Source: Fremontodendron californicum
Lineage: Eukaryota > Streptophyta > Magnoliopsida > Malvales > Malvaceae
Direction: 5' to 3'
DNA length: 64,000 bases
Assembly: GCA_030761205.1 (NCBI GenBank)
Contig: JAULJL010000021.1
Coordinates: 14,861,160-14,925,159, forward strand
How positions within the stretch are numbered: the stretch's first letter is position 1; each line of letters starts with the position of its first letter. Shown in pieces: positions 35,445 through 49,000 of the stretch. Position numbers and translations under genes: made by a program. The notes under the pieces are model-generated. The model ran no database searches. It was not told the origin of the DNA and was given only the letters and a program-made list of their open reading frames with translations.

Positions 35445-38400
35445 TGTAGACACCTAATTTTGTCCGAACCACTAAACAGGTATGTTTTCTTCCTATATTG
35501 ATGTTTCCCAGTGTAAAAAGACTTTTTTCAACCTGCAGGTGGTACTCCGAGACTTAGTTTAAGAGGGCGAGCATAAAAAGTCAAATTTAAAAAAAGTCAA
35601 CCCCAGAAAAGTCAAACCCAAAAAAGTCAACCCAAAAAGCAAAGTACTGAAAAAGTCAACCCACTTTCAAAATCAAGATTTTATGTTCAATTGAAAAATG
35701 GCGAAAAGTTTTTGATAATCTGAGGTCTACATTGAAAGATATGGAGTTCGGAAGTTGGGATTTTGAGATTCTGTAGAAAGAAAAGCCTAATCCGAGAAAT
35801 TTGGGGAAAAGTGCTTAAACGATCAAATTGTTCGAAATTCAAGGTTCCAAATCAAAGATAAGCACTGACTACGGGAAATGGAGAAGTCACTTGCAAGAAA
35901 AATCGAAAGAAAAGTCAATCCGGGAGAAAATCGAGAATTAGGGTTTTTAGTGGATTTCGGTGAAATCGAGAAGAATCACAGAAATGGCCCGAATTGGTAA
36001 GACCAAAGCCCAAATGGATGAAGAATGATTAAAAAGGATAGCCCAAGGCTCAGATTGAAGAAAATCTAAAAATCGAACTTGTTTTGAGCAAAACCGGGTT
36101 TCGCAGGCAAAAAGGCAAAATTGGAAAATTTGGGAAAAATAGCAAATGGACTCCGAAAATTCTGAAAATTTTTCAATCTCATTCCTAAATCATTTGAAAG
36201 AGATTGGCGAAAGAAAATCTTGATTCGGAGTTCGTTTGCAAAATGGCCAAATCCCGGGCTTCTTATGTAGTAATTCAAAAAGGAAAATCCTGGAAAAATA
36301 GCAAATGAGCTCCAAATCTTTTGAAATTTAGAAAATCACATTTTTAAATTATTTGGAAGAGATTAGCGAAAGAAAATCTTGATTCGGAGTTCGTTTGCAA
36401 AACGGCTAAATCCCGGGCCTCCTATGCAATAAATCAAGAAGATAAATCCCGAAAAAATAGCAAATGAGCTTCAAAAATTCTGAAATTATGCAAATCTCAT
36501 TTTTTAATTATTTGGAAGAGATTGGAAAAAGAAAATCGTGATTCGGAGTTCGTTTGTAAAATGGCCAAATCCCGGGCCTCCTATGTAGTAATTCAAGCTG
36601 ATAAATCCCGAAAAAATACCAAATGAGCTCCAAAAATTATGAAAACTTTCAGATCACACTTTTTAATTATTTTGAAGAGATTGGTGAATAAAAATCTTGA
36701 TTTGGAGCTCGTTTAAAAAATGGTAAAATGTAGGGGCATAAAAGGGCATTTTTGGAAGAAAAAATCCAAATAAATAGCAAACGGACTCGTATAATTTTGA
36801 AAACTTCCATAACTCAATATTTTATTATTTTGGAAGTATTAAAAGAATAAAAATTTGAATTTGGAGTCCGTTTGTTATTTATTTGCATTCGGGGGGCAAA
36901 ATGGTCATTTCACCCAAGCAACCGAAAAGGGCTTCTTTGGGCCTTTCAAAAAATCAGAGTTGGGCTGGAAAAGAGAAGTGCTGGCCTGCCCAAGCCCAAA
37001 GGAATGAGGAAGCTTCTGATTTTTCAATCAAATGGCTAAAAATCAAGAGTTAGTTAGAGATTCTCTTTGATCAAGCCATGGTGATTAAGCCACATTGGCC
37101 AAGAGAGATGTCAACATTATTCTTTAACAGCTGTAAATTGAGAGAGCTGATATGCTAATCTAAAGGTGGTAATTTCATGATTTTTTCACCTTGAATTATT
37201 AGCCATTTGATGGAAAATTGGTTACAAAAAATGACAACATCTTGGAGAATATAGAGGGCCATTCGGCCAGCATGTTTGGGCGAGGTCAGAATTTCTTTTT
37301 TTGATCTTCATTTTGCTGAGTTCTTAGAGTTTTTACTTAGTTTTTCTCTACTTGGTTGAGAGCAAAAAAGAAAAGTTTAGAAAAAAAAGGAAAGTTTGAA
37401 GAGATAAAGCTTGAAAGATAGCTTCTTGAGGTTGCTCTTGAGCACCTACTCTTGCACTTTCTTGATTTTCTATTCTTGTTTTTGCTATTTTGATTTCTAT
37501 TTGGTGAGTTTTCATTTTAAATAAATGTTTTTTATTGTTCTTTTCAAGTTCTTCCTTCATCTCCTTCTTAAGTATATTTTTTACATTTTATTTTTACAAT
37601 AAACTCACCATGGCCAAATGGCCTACATTATTTATTTTAGGTTGCTGTTTTGATTTATTTTACCATATTGTTTATGTTATTTTCTTTGATTTTGATGTTT
37701 TAAATGTTATGTTACTTCATATTCTTGAATTATATTTTAATTTGGTTGCTTTGTTTGTTGCCATTTATGTTTTAAATATCATGTTTTTGCATTTTTAATT
37801 TTATGTTTTCATGTTGTTTAAATATGAGCATGTTTTAGATTTAGTATATCAAGTGTTTGTGAAAATGATTGTGTGGTCTTTGCATGATTTGAGTTTTATA
37901 TCTTAGTTGAGCATGTTTTATATTTAGTATATTAAGTGTTTGTGAAAATGCTTGTGTGGTTTTTGCATGATTTAAGTGTTATATTTTAGTTGAGCATGTT
38001 AGTATACCAAGTGTTTGTGAAAATGCCATGCTTGTTGGAGCTTGAGGCCATTTGGCTACTCCATGTGTTTTGCATTGTGTGATTGCATTTTTGTCATGTT
38101 AGTTGGTAGGTTTTTGCATTTGCATGACATTTGATTTAGTTTTGCATGCTAGTATACCAAGTGTTTGTGAAAATGCCATGCTTGTTAGTTACATTATGCT
38201 ATTCGGCCATCCTAGGAATTTTTGCATTTTATGTGCATTCTTGCCATGTTAGTTGATAGGTTAGCATTTGCATGATATTTGATTGAGTTTTTGGTTTAAG
38301 CATGCTTTGTGTTTGTGAAAATGCCATGCATATTTTAGTTATTAAGTTAGGTTTATTTGCCATGCATGTTCATGCATTTTAGGTCTAGGTTGCATTAAAT

Positions 38401-40674
38401 GCCATGCAAGTTCATTAGGTCTAGGTCACTTTATGAACGCCATGCATTTTTTTCATGACATTTAGGTTTAAATCCATACATTTCATGCATTATGTTGCTG
38501 TATTGTTTCATGCATTTCATGTTCATGCCACTTGAATAATGACTTGAGCCAATTAATGGTTCAAAGTCATATGCTCTCTTGAGCACACTTGTGGAAAATT
38601 AAGTTTGTCAAATTGATTATTCTAACTTTCAAAAAGTCCTAGCTACTGTTTGTAAGTCATTTTATGAGTTTCAAATATTTTTACTTTGATTTTTAAATGA
38701 TTTTATCAAAGGCAAAAATGTGTTTTGGCAAAGCAGTTTTTTTTCCACAGAAAACTCGTATATCTCCGATTTTTCTAGGAATTCATCTTTGATCAGAAAA
38801 TTAATTCGATTTTTTTCCATGCAGTTTTACATTTCCTGAGTCTCCATTATTTTTTTCAGAAGTTTTTGAATTTTTAAAAATAGGATAAAAAATCATGGCT
38901 CAAAACTGGATAGTGGAGTCAGAATTGAATTTAAAAAAAAATCATTTTTCTGTTTTGGTTAAGTTACTTAGAGTGGGCTGATTAGGAGAGTTAGCTACTG
39001 ACTTAGGGTAGTTTCTAAGCCTTTTTAAACTCTAAAAATGGTTTTTCAAGTCTCGGGTTAAGGGTAGTCAAGTCCGGATTTTTAAACATAGGAAGTTAGA
39101 GCCATTTAAAAAACATTTAGCCCAGTTTTTATTTTTAATTCAAGCTTTTCAAAATTGTTTTCAAACAATCACAAAGTATTTTGGTTTTAGAATATTTAAT
39201 TTGACATATTTTCCTAAGGTAGCCTGATATCTTTTTAGATATACGGATTTCATTAATAAAAGGAAAAAATACATTTCATGCATTGCATTTTTCATATTCA
39301 TGCATTTTATATAATATGTGATTCTTGTTATAATAATTTATATGATATTGTTATTATTTTGATTTATATTTTTGATGTTATATGGTTTATTATATGGTTT
39401 TGAATATTCCATGATATCCTATGCTTTTATTTAGTTATTTTTTTGGTCATATTATTTAGCATATACTATGTTCATGCATTATTATTTTCATTTTTATTTT
39501 CATGCATATTATATGATAGCATTATTTCATATTCCCTCTCATTTAATTTATATGCCATATCATTCATGTTTGCCATGTCATTTAAATTATTTCATTTCAT
39601 ATACAATAAGTTATGTTACTTAGGTTATTTTATTTCATTTAGAAAATATCATGTTACTTAGGTTTTTTCATTTCATATAGAATATGTTATGTTACTTAGG
39701 TTATTTTATTTCATTGAGAATATATCATATGACTTAAGATATTGCATCTCATATTGAATATACTATGTTACCTAGGTCATTTCATTTTATTTTTAATATG
39801 TCATATAACTTAGGATATTTTATTTCATTTAGAATATGCTAAGGCTTTTATTTCATTTCATTTAGAATATGCTAAGACATTTACATTATATTATATCATT
39901 TAAGAAGCATTATATTATTTAGATTTTGCTATGTCATTTTATTTATGTCATGCATATACATATTCATATCTTTTAAAATGTTTTCAAAAGGATAATGATT
40001 TTTCAATAAAAAATAAAGATATTCTCGAGTTAAAATAATTCATGAGTTCTCTACCGGGTTTGCTGGAGGGAATATCATCAATTATCATTAATAAAGGAAT
40101 ATCTTTCTTTCAAAAAAAAGAGAATGATTCGGAAAGTTTTCCAAAACTAATAAAAATTTCTATATTTTGCCACGTTTGTTGGGATATATAGGAAAATTTT
40201 GAATTTATAAATTTCGGATCATTTTCAATTAAAAATGGAATTATTTTTTTTTAAATTAGGAATTAACTTGAAATACTAAATTTAAAACCAACTTTTTACC
40301 GAAATTTGAGATAACACACGATTAATAAGGTACCGTTTTATACGGGCGTTGTGGGGTGCTAATCCTTCCCCGCATGTAACCGACTCCCGAACCCGCTTCC
40401 TTGATTTCTTTGGTTTTAAAACGCAGACTTGAAATTGGTTTTTTAAAATGTTTTAATTAATTTTTAAAATATTTTATAAAACCGGTTTTAATAGGTGGCC
40501 GATCACACCTAGCTAAAAAAGATTGGTGGCGACTCCATGTCTTTTTTAAGGTCATTTTCAAAACCTTCATTTTTCTAGAGGAATTAAGTCGACTTTTCCT
40601 CGGTTTTTTTAATGTCACGCTTAACAAATAATAGCAGACTTGCGATGAGACTCGTTATTTTTTAGGTTACGACA
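35445..40674 (+). mobile_element. LTR2 of compound (shared middle LTR)
   Basis: It starts TGTAGACACC after the polypurine tract and ends GGTTACGACA, 5230 bp. It serves as 3' LTR of region A and lies upstream of region B. It shares with LTR3 a ~33 bp duplication around AATATGCTAAGGC (39835-39880) and 5'-part variants (AAAAAGGAAAATCCTGG), and it has a private ~33 bp loss near 38620. No primer site follows; gag sequence starts directly at 40675. Confidence 0.93.
40527..40537 (+). promoter_or_regulatory. Primer-site-like 11-mer inside LTR2
   Basis: TGGCGACTCCA, as at 25895. LTR2 has no true primer site after it. Confidence 0.55.
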
Positions 40675-41594
40675 ATAAGCTTTTGATTCACTATTTTCAG
40701 GATAGCCTCAGCGGGTCCGCAATTAGGTGGTATAGTCAGTTGAGCAAGGACCAGATTCGCTCTTGGAATGATTTGGCTAGGGCTTTTCTAAACCAGTACA
40801 AGCATATGACCGACATGACGCCTGACCGTCTCACCTTGCAAAATATGAAGAAAAGAGCTACTGAGAGCTTCAAAGAATATGCGCAATGATGGATGAGCCT
40901 GGCCGTCCAAGTACAACCGCCCTTTACTCAGAAGGAAACCACTGTCATTTTTATAGATACATTGCAGGCCCCGTACTATGATATACTTGTCGGCAACACC
41001 ACGAAGAATTTTTCGGACATGGTAATTTCAGGGGAGATGATTGAGAATGCTATCAAGGATGGGAAAATTGAAGGAGAAAGAACATTCAATACCAAGAACA
41101 AGGGGGCATCTGAAAAGAAAAAGGAAGATACCCAAGTCCTGGAAGACTTTGCCCCACCTCCCCAATTCTCCTCGTATCAGCCATTTTACTCTACCCTGAA
41201 CAATGTCTCTCAAGGTTTTTATCCCTACCAACCAATGACTGCAACTACACCAAAATTTACATCTGTCTATCAATTGAACACCCTTGGGAATAATCGAAGG
41301 GGGCATAAAAAGCGAAAAAGAAATCAGGTTGACCCGATTCCTGTGACATACAGTGAGCTACTACCTCAACTCATCCAGAATCACCTTGTGACACCCATGC
41401 AAATAGAGCCTCTGAAGCCCTCTTATCCGAGCTGGTATGATGTTAATGAGTGTTGTGGTTATCATTCTGGCAATCAAGGTCACTCAACAGAGAACTGCCC
41501 CGCTTTGAAGTACAAGGTCAGGGATCTCATCAAGGCTGGTTCGATAAGTTTTGAAGATAGGAAAGCCAAGTGTCATAAGAAACATTGTGCATGA
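40675..41594 (+). pseudogene. gag: 5'-truncated gag of internal region B
   Basis: It begins at ATAAGCTTTTGATTCAC, which equals position 29950 in the A gag, so the leader, the extra ORF and the first half of gag are absent. The frame runs SGSAIRWYSQL, the NQYKHMTDMTPDRLTLQNM stretch, then TGA at 40887-40889, then continues to the zinc knuckle-like CGYHSGNQGHSTENC and the stop at 41594. Apart from the one nonsense codon it is open, and it keeps the bases lost in the A copy near 30080. It cannot be translated from its own start. Confidence 0.88.
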
Positions 41595-43960
41595 TCATAT
41601 TAGGTTTTTGACGCATGTAGTTCTACACACTGTGATGATGAAAGCACTTGTCTCATGTTAACATCTACATGAATTAAATGAATTTTGAATTTTAAATGCT
41701 TTGTGTTTATTGTGTTTTAACAATAACTTGAATTTGCAAAAACAAGCATTAAGGAATTTTTAATAATGGATAGTCTCAAGAAGATTGATGATCAGTGTTA
41801 CAAATGACCGAATACCTTCTCCCCTCTCTTTAGGTTTTCCTAAGCCTAAATCTCTTAAACCAAGAACACTTGAAAGACCTAATGCTTCAAGGAATATGAA
41901 TGAGTTGACTTCATAAAACCATTGTCATCACAGAATAAGCAAAGACATAAATCTTAGTCTAGGCTATGAACAAAGGAACGAACTTTTCGAATTTTTTTTC
42001 GAATTCCTTGAAATTCAAACAAATGAGACATTCTTTCAAGAATCTAGATTTTGATAATTTGGTGTGTGTCAAGATTGTGCTAAAACCATTCATGACCTTT
42101 CCCAATGATCATAAAACTTCAAATACCCAAACATCACTTCATGATTGACACCCTGGGGCACAAAGATTAAACTAGATTATTCCTTGTCCCAGAGAAAACC
42201 TATTTTTGGGTCATATTTTCCTTGTCTCTTAAAAAAAACTCAGATTGGAAACTCAGCCTTTTCAAAATAGACCTAGACTTGCTATGTTCCTCGTTGATAC
42301 AAATTCTCATGGTTAATCAAATTGGGGCATCATATGTGGAAATGATGGAGACATGGTGAAGAAGGATGGGCTAACACATGAAATCATTGGGGCATGCGAT
42401 GAAAAATGAAAATTTGTAATATCATGCATATGAGAATTCGGATTATTCCAAAGTGCAAAATGAAATTTTGATTATCTATTTCCCTTGGGGATTGCTTTTC
42501 AATATGAATATTTGTGCTTGACATGAGAAACGGTCATCTTTCATATCCCTTTAGCATAAAAAGGAAATTATCCATAGTCACCCCTTTTGAGCCAAAAGAA
42601 TTCTTTCTTCTTTGAACCCTGATCAAGGATCACCCTCTACACTGGGGGCAAATGCAAGGAAATATCTTTTTAAAGATCATTGAGAAATGAGTCCTAGCTC
42701 AAAGACAGATGCAAAGCAATTGGAGCCCCGAATAAAGACGGGCTCACTCCGTTGAAAAAGAAGGGGGCAAAATGAAAGCAAAAAAAATGTGTGAAAGGCA
42801 TGGCAAATTGGAAGCCAAAAGCAAGGAAAGAAAGACACAAAAGTCAAAAGGAAAGAAATGCCCAAGAAAGGACAAATGCTTCAAAGAGAATCCTCCTCAA
42901 GAAATGATCCTTGATCTGATTACCCTCAAACACATATTTTGTGCCTATTTATCCTTTTTTTCTGAACCCTGAGCCATGGCCTACATTACGTGCTTTAAAA
43001 GTCCATTTTGATCAAGCATGAATATTTAATTTGAAAGGTTTTTCCTCAGATTTTATCCCATTTCATCGAATTATCATTTCACTAAGGAAGAATTTAGAAT
43101 TCTCAAGTGTATGGTAGGAAAAAAAAATTAAAAAAAATGGAAGAATGGGACTCTAGGCTGAAAACCCAAAAATGGGCGGATTAGAGTAAATTTGGAAATT
43201 TTCGATGCCATCTATGATAGTGCCGATACCCCAAAAGAAAAGATCTTATTAAAGTAGTGATCATCGAGGAACATCTAGGAATTCCTGAACCCCCCAAATT
43301 GTCAGCTCTCATTCGGAGGATTGTCTTCAAAAATTGAATCTTTTTTCCTCCAAGATTAAACTTTCCGATTTAAACATCCCGGCCAATCTTGACGCTTGTC
43401 AAAATGCCTTGATATGGAAACTAAAAGAATGTTGAATTTTCTTGGTTCTCAATGAATTCATGATTTATAAAACCTGTTCCATTTGTGAGCCTCGAAGGGA
43501 TATACATTTTTGTCATGAAGTTTTCCTGGAAAAGCGAGAATCTTGTTATACCAAGCCTTGCCAATCCTAGTTGGAAAAACCCAGATTGATACTTAGAGAA
43601 ATTTCTAACAATGATCATCAGTCTTCAAAAGATTTATATATCACACATTGTGGGATTAATATTTTTTGTTCAAAAGTTTTCAAAATACGAAAACAAATAA
43701 AGAGATTTTTTTTGAAATACCGAATTTGATGTTGACATGAGACAAGGATTTGTTCTAACTCAAAGGTGTAGAACTGCCAAGATAGGTCCTGACTTCCAGT
43801 TATGAGAAGAAGAAATCGAACCCAGTGCAGATCTCTGTTGATGAAAGTTTGAAAACTGTTGGGGCAAAGAGAATAGCCAAAATGAATTGAAGATATACTC
43901 TGATTTGAAGAGGAAAAATGAATTTGAAAGGCTAAGACAAAGTCTAGAAAAACAACCGGG
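41595..43960 (+). other. Post-gag untranslated region of B
   Basis: Close copy of 30869-33280, also without any pol domain. Small indels separate the two (for example a shorter Lys-rich purine stretch at 42765-42905). Confidence 0.7.
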
Positions 43961-43964
43961 GGCA

Positions 43965-44345
43965 TTTGCATCACTCATGAGCACTCATCTCTTTATCGAG
44001 CTTTTGCATTTGCACAGTGTCGGCAAGCATTTGCATCATTCATGGGTATTTGCATTGGCATTATTCCATAAGCATCTCATTTTACATTTAAATTCTTCAT
44101 GGAATTCGCATTTGTGTCATCTCAAGAAATTGCATCATTTCTAGAATCATTGCATTTTCATTATTGTGTGGTAATTGTAGTTATACCATTCGTAAACCAG
44201 TTACATGAACACAATTAGTAGGGGCATCTGCATTATGAAACATGGGCATCAATCCAGGCCATTTGCATTTGCACTAAGAAATATTTTACATTTGCACCAT
44301 AAAGCATGAGCACCTTGTTAAAAGACATGTGCATCTGCATCATTT
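43965..44345 (+). repeat. GCATTTGCATC-rich array of B
   Basis: Counterpart of 33283-33660, slightly shorter. Confidence 0.7.
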
Positions 44346-44348
44346 CTC

Positions 44349-44860
44349 AAAGCTTCTGGTGGGGATATCCAGAATTCTACAGTTTTAAAAGAACAAGACT
44401 TTGGTGGTGATAGTTGAAGCCTCTGGTGGAGATATACAGGGTTTTATAATTTTGAAACATGAGAAATCTTCTTCTGAAGGAATTACCCAGAATTTTACAA
44501 TGAGCAAGTCTTTGGTGGTGATAGCCAAAGCTTCTGGTGGGGATATCGAGAATTTTATAGTTTTAAAAATGAGCAAGACTTTGGTGGTGATAGCTGAAGC
44601 CTCTGGTGGAGATATCCAGCGTTTTATAATTTTGAAACATGAGAAATCTTCTTCTGAAGGAATTACCCAGAATTTTACAATGAGCAAGTCTTTGGTGGTG
44701 ATAGCCAAAGCTTCTGATGGGGATATCCAGAATTTTATAGTTTTAAAAGTGAAGAAGTCTTTGGTGGTGATAGCTGAAGCCTCTGGTGGAGATTTCCAGG
44801 GTTTTATAATTTTGAAAAATGAGAAATCTTTTTTTGGAGGAGTTATCCAGAATTTTATTC
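44349..44860 (+). repeat. Short tandem repeat of B, open on both strands
   Basis: Same unit type as 33680-34150. Here a 166-codon frame on plus (44401-44901) and a 107-codon frame on minus (44385-44708) overlap. The order of unit variants differs from the A copy, so the array has changed since the copies split. Confidence 0.82.
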
Positions 44861-44864
44861 AACA

Positions 44865-45090
44865 TGTGCATCTACATCAAGAAGCATTTGCATCAATCTA
44901 AGTTAGTTGAATCTGCATCAAGAAAGTTTGCATCAAATCAAGTCATTTACATTTGCATCAAAGACATTTGCACCAATCTAAGTCATTTGCATCTACATCA
45001 AGAAGCGTTTGCATCAACTAAAGACATTTGCATTTGCATCATGAAGCATTTGCATCATCTCTTAAAGCTGTCAGGTAGAATCGAACTCAT
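44865..45090 (+). repeat. GCATTTGCATC array of B, second block
   Basis: Counterpart of 34155-34380. Confidence 0.65.
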
Positions 45091-45104
45091 TTTGCTTCTC
45101 AAAT

Positions 45105-45780
45105 GAGTCGAGCACCGAGAACATCGTTGAGGTACTTTTTTTTATTATTATGAACAAGTCTTCGGTGGCGATAGCTGAAGCCTCTAGTGGAGATATCCAG
45201 TGTTTTAAAATCCTTTGAAAAGGTAAAAAGTCTTCGGTAGTGATAGCTGAAGCTTCTGGAGGTGATACCCAGAATTTTTACAGTTTTAAAAATGAGCAAG
45301 ACTTTGGTGGTGATAGCCGAAGCTTCTGGAGGAGATATCCAGAATTTTAAACACAGCTGAGAACAAAACAGGTTAAGGCCCCGATACCATCGTCGAGGTC
45401 ATTTTTTTTTCTTACAAATCGAATTCGTTTCCTTAAAACGAGTCGAGCCCCGAGATCATCGTCGAGGTACTTTTTTTTTTATTATGAACAAGTCTTCGGT
45501 GGTGATTGCTGAAGCCTCTGGTGGAGATATCCAGAGTTTTAAAATCCTTTGAAAAGGTAAAAAGTCTTTGGTGGTGATAGCCGAAGCTTCTAGAGGTGAT
45601 ACCCAGAATTTTTACAGTTTTAAAAATGAGCAAGACTTTGGTGGTGATAGCCGAAGCTTCTGGAGGAGATATCCAAAATTTTAAACACAGTTGAGAACAA
45701 GACAGGTTAAGGCCCCAAGACCATCGTCGAGGTGATTTCCTTTCTTGCAAATCGAATTCGTTTCCTTAAGACGAATCGAG
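45105..45780 (+). repeat. Composite units of B (two long units)
   Basis: Units start at GAGTCGAGCACCGAG (45105) and GAGTCGAGCCCCGAG (about 45439), about 330 bp each. They are longer than in A because an extra short repeat is included. The array ends at GAATCGAGCCTTG near 45775. Confidence 0.8.
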
Positions 45781-45834
45781 CCTTGATTAGGTAGGAAATT
45801 CAATTTAAGGACAAATCTTCAATTTACTGTTTAA

Positions 45835-45990
45835 AAAAAATAATAATAATTTGAAAAAAAAAAATTGAAAAAATTGGAAAAAAGGAAAAAAGAGGAAAAA
45901 TGAAAAAAATGAAAAAAATAGAAAAAATAGAAAATGGAAAAAAATGAAAAATGAAAAATGAAAAAATGATAGAAGAATGAAAAAGAAAAC
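45835..45990 (+). repeat. Purine-rich A/G tract of B
   Basis: A-rich tract with G interruptions, counterpart of 35222-35340. Confidence 0.8.
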
Positions 45991-46080
45991 CCCTTTCCCT
46001 TTCCTTCACATGTGATGTCACTGATCGTACAAAAGTGGTGTCGGTTTATCTTTGCCTGATTCCTGATTCTCAGCAATAGC

Positions 46081-46094
46081 CAAAGAGGGGCAGC
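46081..46094 (+). other. Polypurine tract of internal region B
   Basis: CAAAGAGGGGCAGC directly before LTR3, identical to 35431-35444. Confidence 0.8.
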
Positions 46095-49000
46095 TGTAGA
46101 CACCTCATTTTGTCCGGACCACTAAACAAGTATGTTTTCTTCCTATATTGATGTTTTCGAGTGTAAAAAGACTGTTTTCATCCTGCAGGTGGTACTCCGA
46201 GACTTAGTTTAAGAGGGTGAGCACAAAAAATCAAACTTGAAAAAGTCAACCTCGGAAAAAGTCAACCCCATATAAGTCAACCCCAAAAAGTCAAACTACT
46301 GAAAAAGTCAACCTACTTTCAAAATCAAGATTTTAAGTTCAATTGAAAAATGGTGAAAGAATTTTGATAATCCGTGGTCTACATTGAAAGATATGGAGTT
46401 CGGAAGTTGGGATTTGAAGATTCAGTAGAAAGGAAACCCTAATCCGAGATATTTGGGGAAAAGTTCTTAAACGATCAAATTGGTCAAAATTGAAGGTTCC
46501 AAATGAAAGATAAGCACTGACTACGGGTAATGGAGAAGTCACTTGCAAGAACAACCAAAAGAAAAGTCAATCCGGGAGAAAACCGAGAATTAGGGTTTTT
46601 AGTGGATTTCGATGAAATCGAGAAGAATCACAGAAATGGCCCGACTTGGTAAGACCAAAGCCCAAATGGATGAAGAATGATTAAAAAGGATAGCCCAAGG
46701 CTCAGATTGAAGAAAATCTAAAAATCGGACTTGTTTTGAGCAAAACCGGGTTTCGGAGGCAAAAAGGCAAAATTGGAAAATTTGGGAAAAATAGCAAATG
46801 GACTCCGAAAATTTTGAAAATTTTTCAATCTCATTCTTAAATCATTTAAAAGAGATTGGCGAAAGAAAATCTTGATTCGGAGTTCGTTTGCAAAATGGCC
46901 AAATCCCGGGCTTCTTATGTAGTAATTCAAAAAGGAAAATCCTGGAAAAATAGCAAATGAGCTCCAAATCTTTTGAAATTTAGAAAATCTTATTTTGAAA
47001 TTATTTGGAAGAGATTGGCGAAAGAAAATCTTAATTCGGAGTTCGTTTCCAAAACGGCCAAATCCCGGGCTTCCTATGCAATAAATCAAGAAGATAAATC
47101 CCGAAAAAATAGCAAATGAGCTTCAAAAATTCTGAAATTCTGCAAATCTCATTTTTAAATTATTTGGAAGAGATTGGCAAAAGAAAATCTTGATTCGGAT
47201 TTCGTTTGCAAAATGGCCAAATCCCGGGCCTCCAATGTAGTAATTCAAGCCGATAAATCCCGAAAAAATACCAAATGAGCTCCAAAAATTATGAAAACTT
47301 TCAGATCAAACTTTTTAATTATTTTGAAGAGATTGGTGAATAAAAATCTTGATTTGGAGCTCGTTTAAAAAATGGTAAAATGTAGGGGCATAAAAGGGCA
47401 TTTTTGGAAGAACAAATCCAACTAAATAGCAAACAGACTCGGATAATTTTGAAAACTTCCATAACTCAATATTTTATTATTTTGGAAGTATTAAAAGAAG
47501 AAAAAATTGAATTTGGAGTCTGTTTGATATTTATTTGCATCCGGGGGGCAAAATGGTCATTTCACCCAAGCAACCGAAAAGGGCTTCTTTGGGCCTTTCA
47601 AAAAATCAGAGTTGGGTTGGAAAAGAGAAGTGCTGGCCTGCCCAAGCCCAAAGGAAGGAGGAAGCTTCTGATTTTTCAATCAAATGGCTAGAAATCAAGA
47701 ATTAGTTAGAGATTCTCTTTGATCAAGCCATGGTGATTAAGCCACATAGGCCAAGAGAGATGTCAACATTATTCTTTAACAGCTGTAATTTGAGAGAGCT
47801 GAGATGCTAATCTAAAGGTGGTAATTTCATGATTTTTCACCTTGAATTATTAGCCATTTGATGGGAAATTGGTTACAAAAAAATGACAACACCTTGAGCC
47901 ATTATTAGGGGGTTTCGGCCAGCATGTATTGGGAGGTCAGAATTTCTTTTTTTGATCTTCATTTTGCTGAGTTCTTAGAGTTTTTACTTAGTTTTTCTCT
48001 TCTTGGTTGAGAGCAAAGAAGAAAAGTTTAGAAAAAAAAAGGAAAGTTTGAAGAGATAAAGCTTGAAAAATAGCTTATTGAGGTTGCTCTTGAGCACCAA
48101 CTCTTGCACTTTCTTGATTTTCTATTCTTGTTTTTGCTATTTTGATTTCTATTTGGTGAGTTTCCATTTTAAATAAATGTTTTTTATTGTTCTTTTCAAG
48201 TTCTTCCTTCATCTCCTTCTTAAGTATATTTTTTACATTTTATTTTTACAATAAACTCACGATGGCCAAATGGCCTACATTATTTATTTTAAGTTGCTGT
48301 TTTGATTTATTTTACCATATTGTTTATGTTATTTTCTTTGATTTTGATGTTTTAAATGTTATGTTACTTCATATTCTTGAGTTATATTTTAATTTGGTTG
48401 CTTTGTTTGTTGCCATTTATGTTTTAAATATCATGTTTTTGCATTTTTAATTTTCTGTTTTCATGTTGTTTAAATTTGAGCATGTTTTAGATTTAGTATA
48501 TCAAGTGTTTGTGAAAATGCTTGTGTGGTCTTTGCATGATTTGAGTTTTATATCTTAGTTGAGCATGTTTTAGATTTAGTATATTAAGTGTTTGTGAAAA
48601 TGCTTGTGTGGTTTTTGCATGATTTAAGTGTTATATTTTAGTTGAGCAGGTTAGTATACCAAGTGTTTGTGAAAATGCCATGCTTGTTGGAGCTTGAGGC
48701 CATTTGGCTACTCCATGTGTTTTGCATTGTGTGATTGCATTTTTGTCATGTTAGTTGGTAGGTTTTTGCATTTGCATGACATTTGATTTAGTTTTGCATG
48801 CTAGTATACCAAGTGTTTGTGAAAATGCCATGCTTGTTAGTTACATTATGCTATTCGGCCATCCTAGGAATTTTTGCATTTTATGTGCATTCTTGCCATG
48901 TTAGTCGATAGGTTACCATTTGCATGATATTTGATTGAGTTTTTGGTTTAAGCATGCTTTGTTTTTGTGAAAATGCCATGCATATTTTAATTATTAAGTT

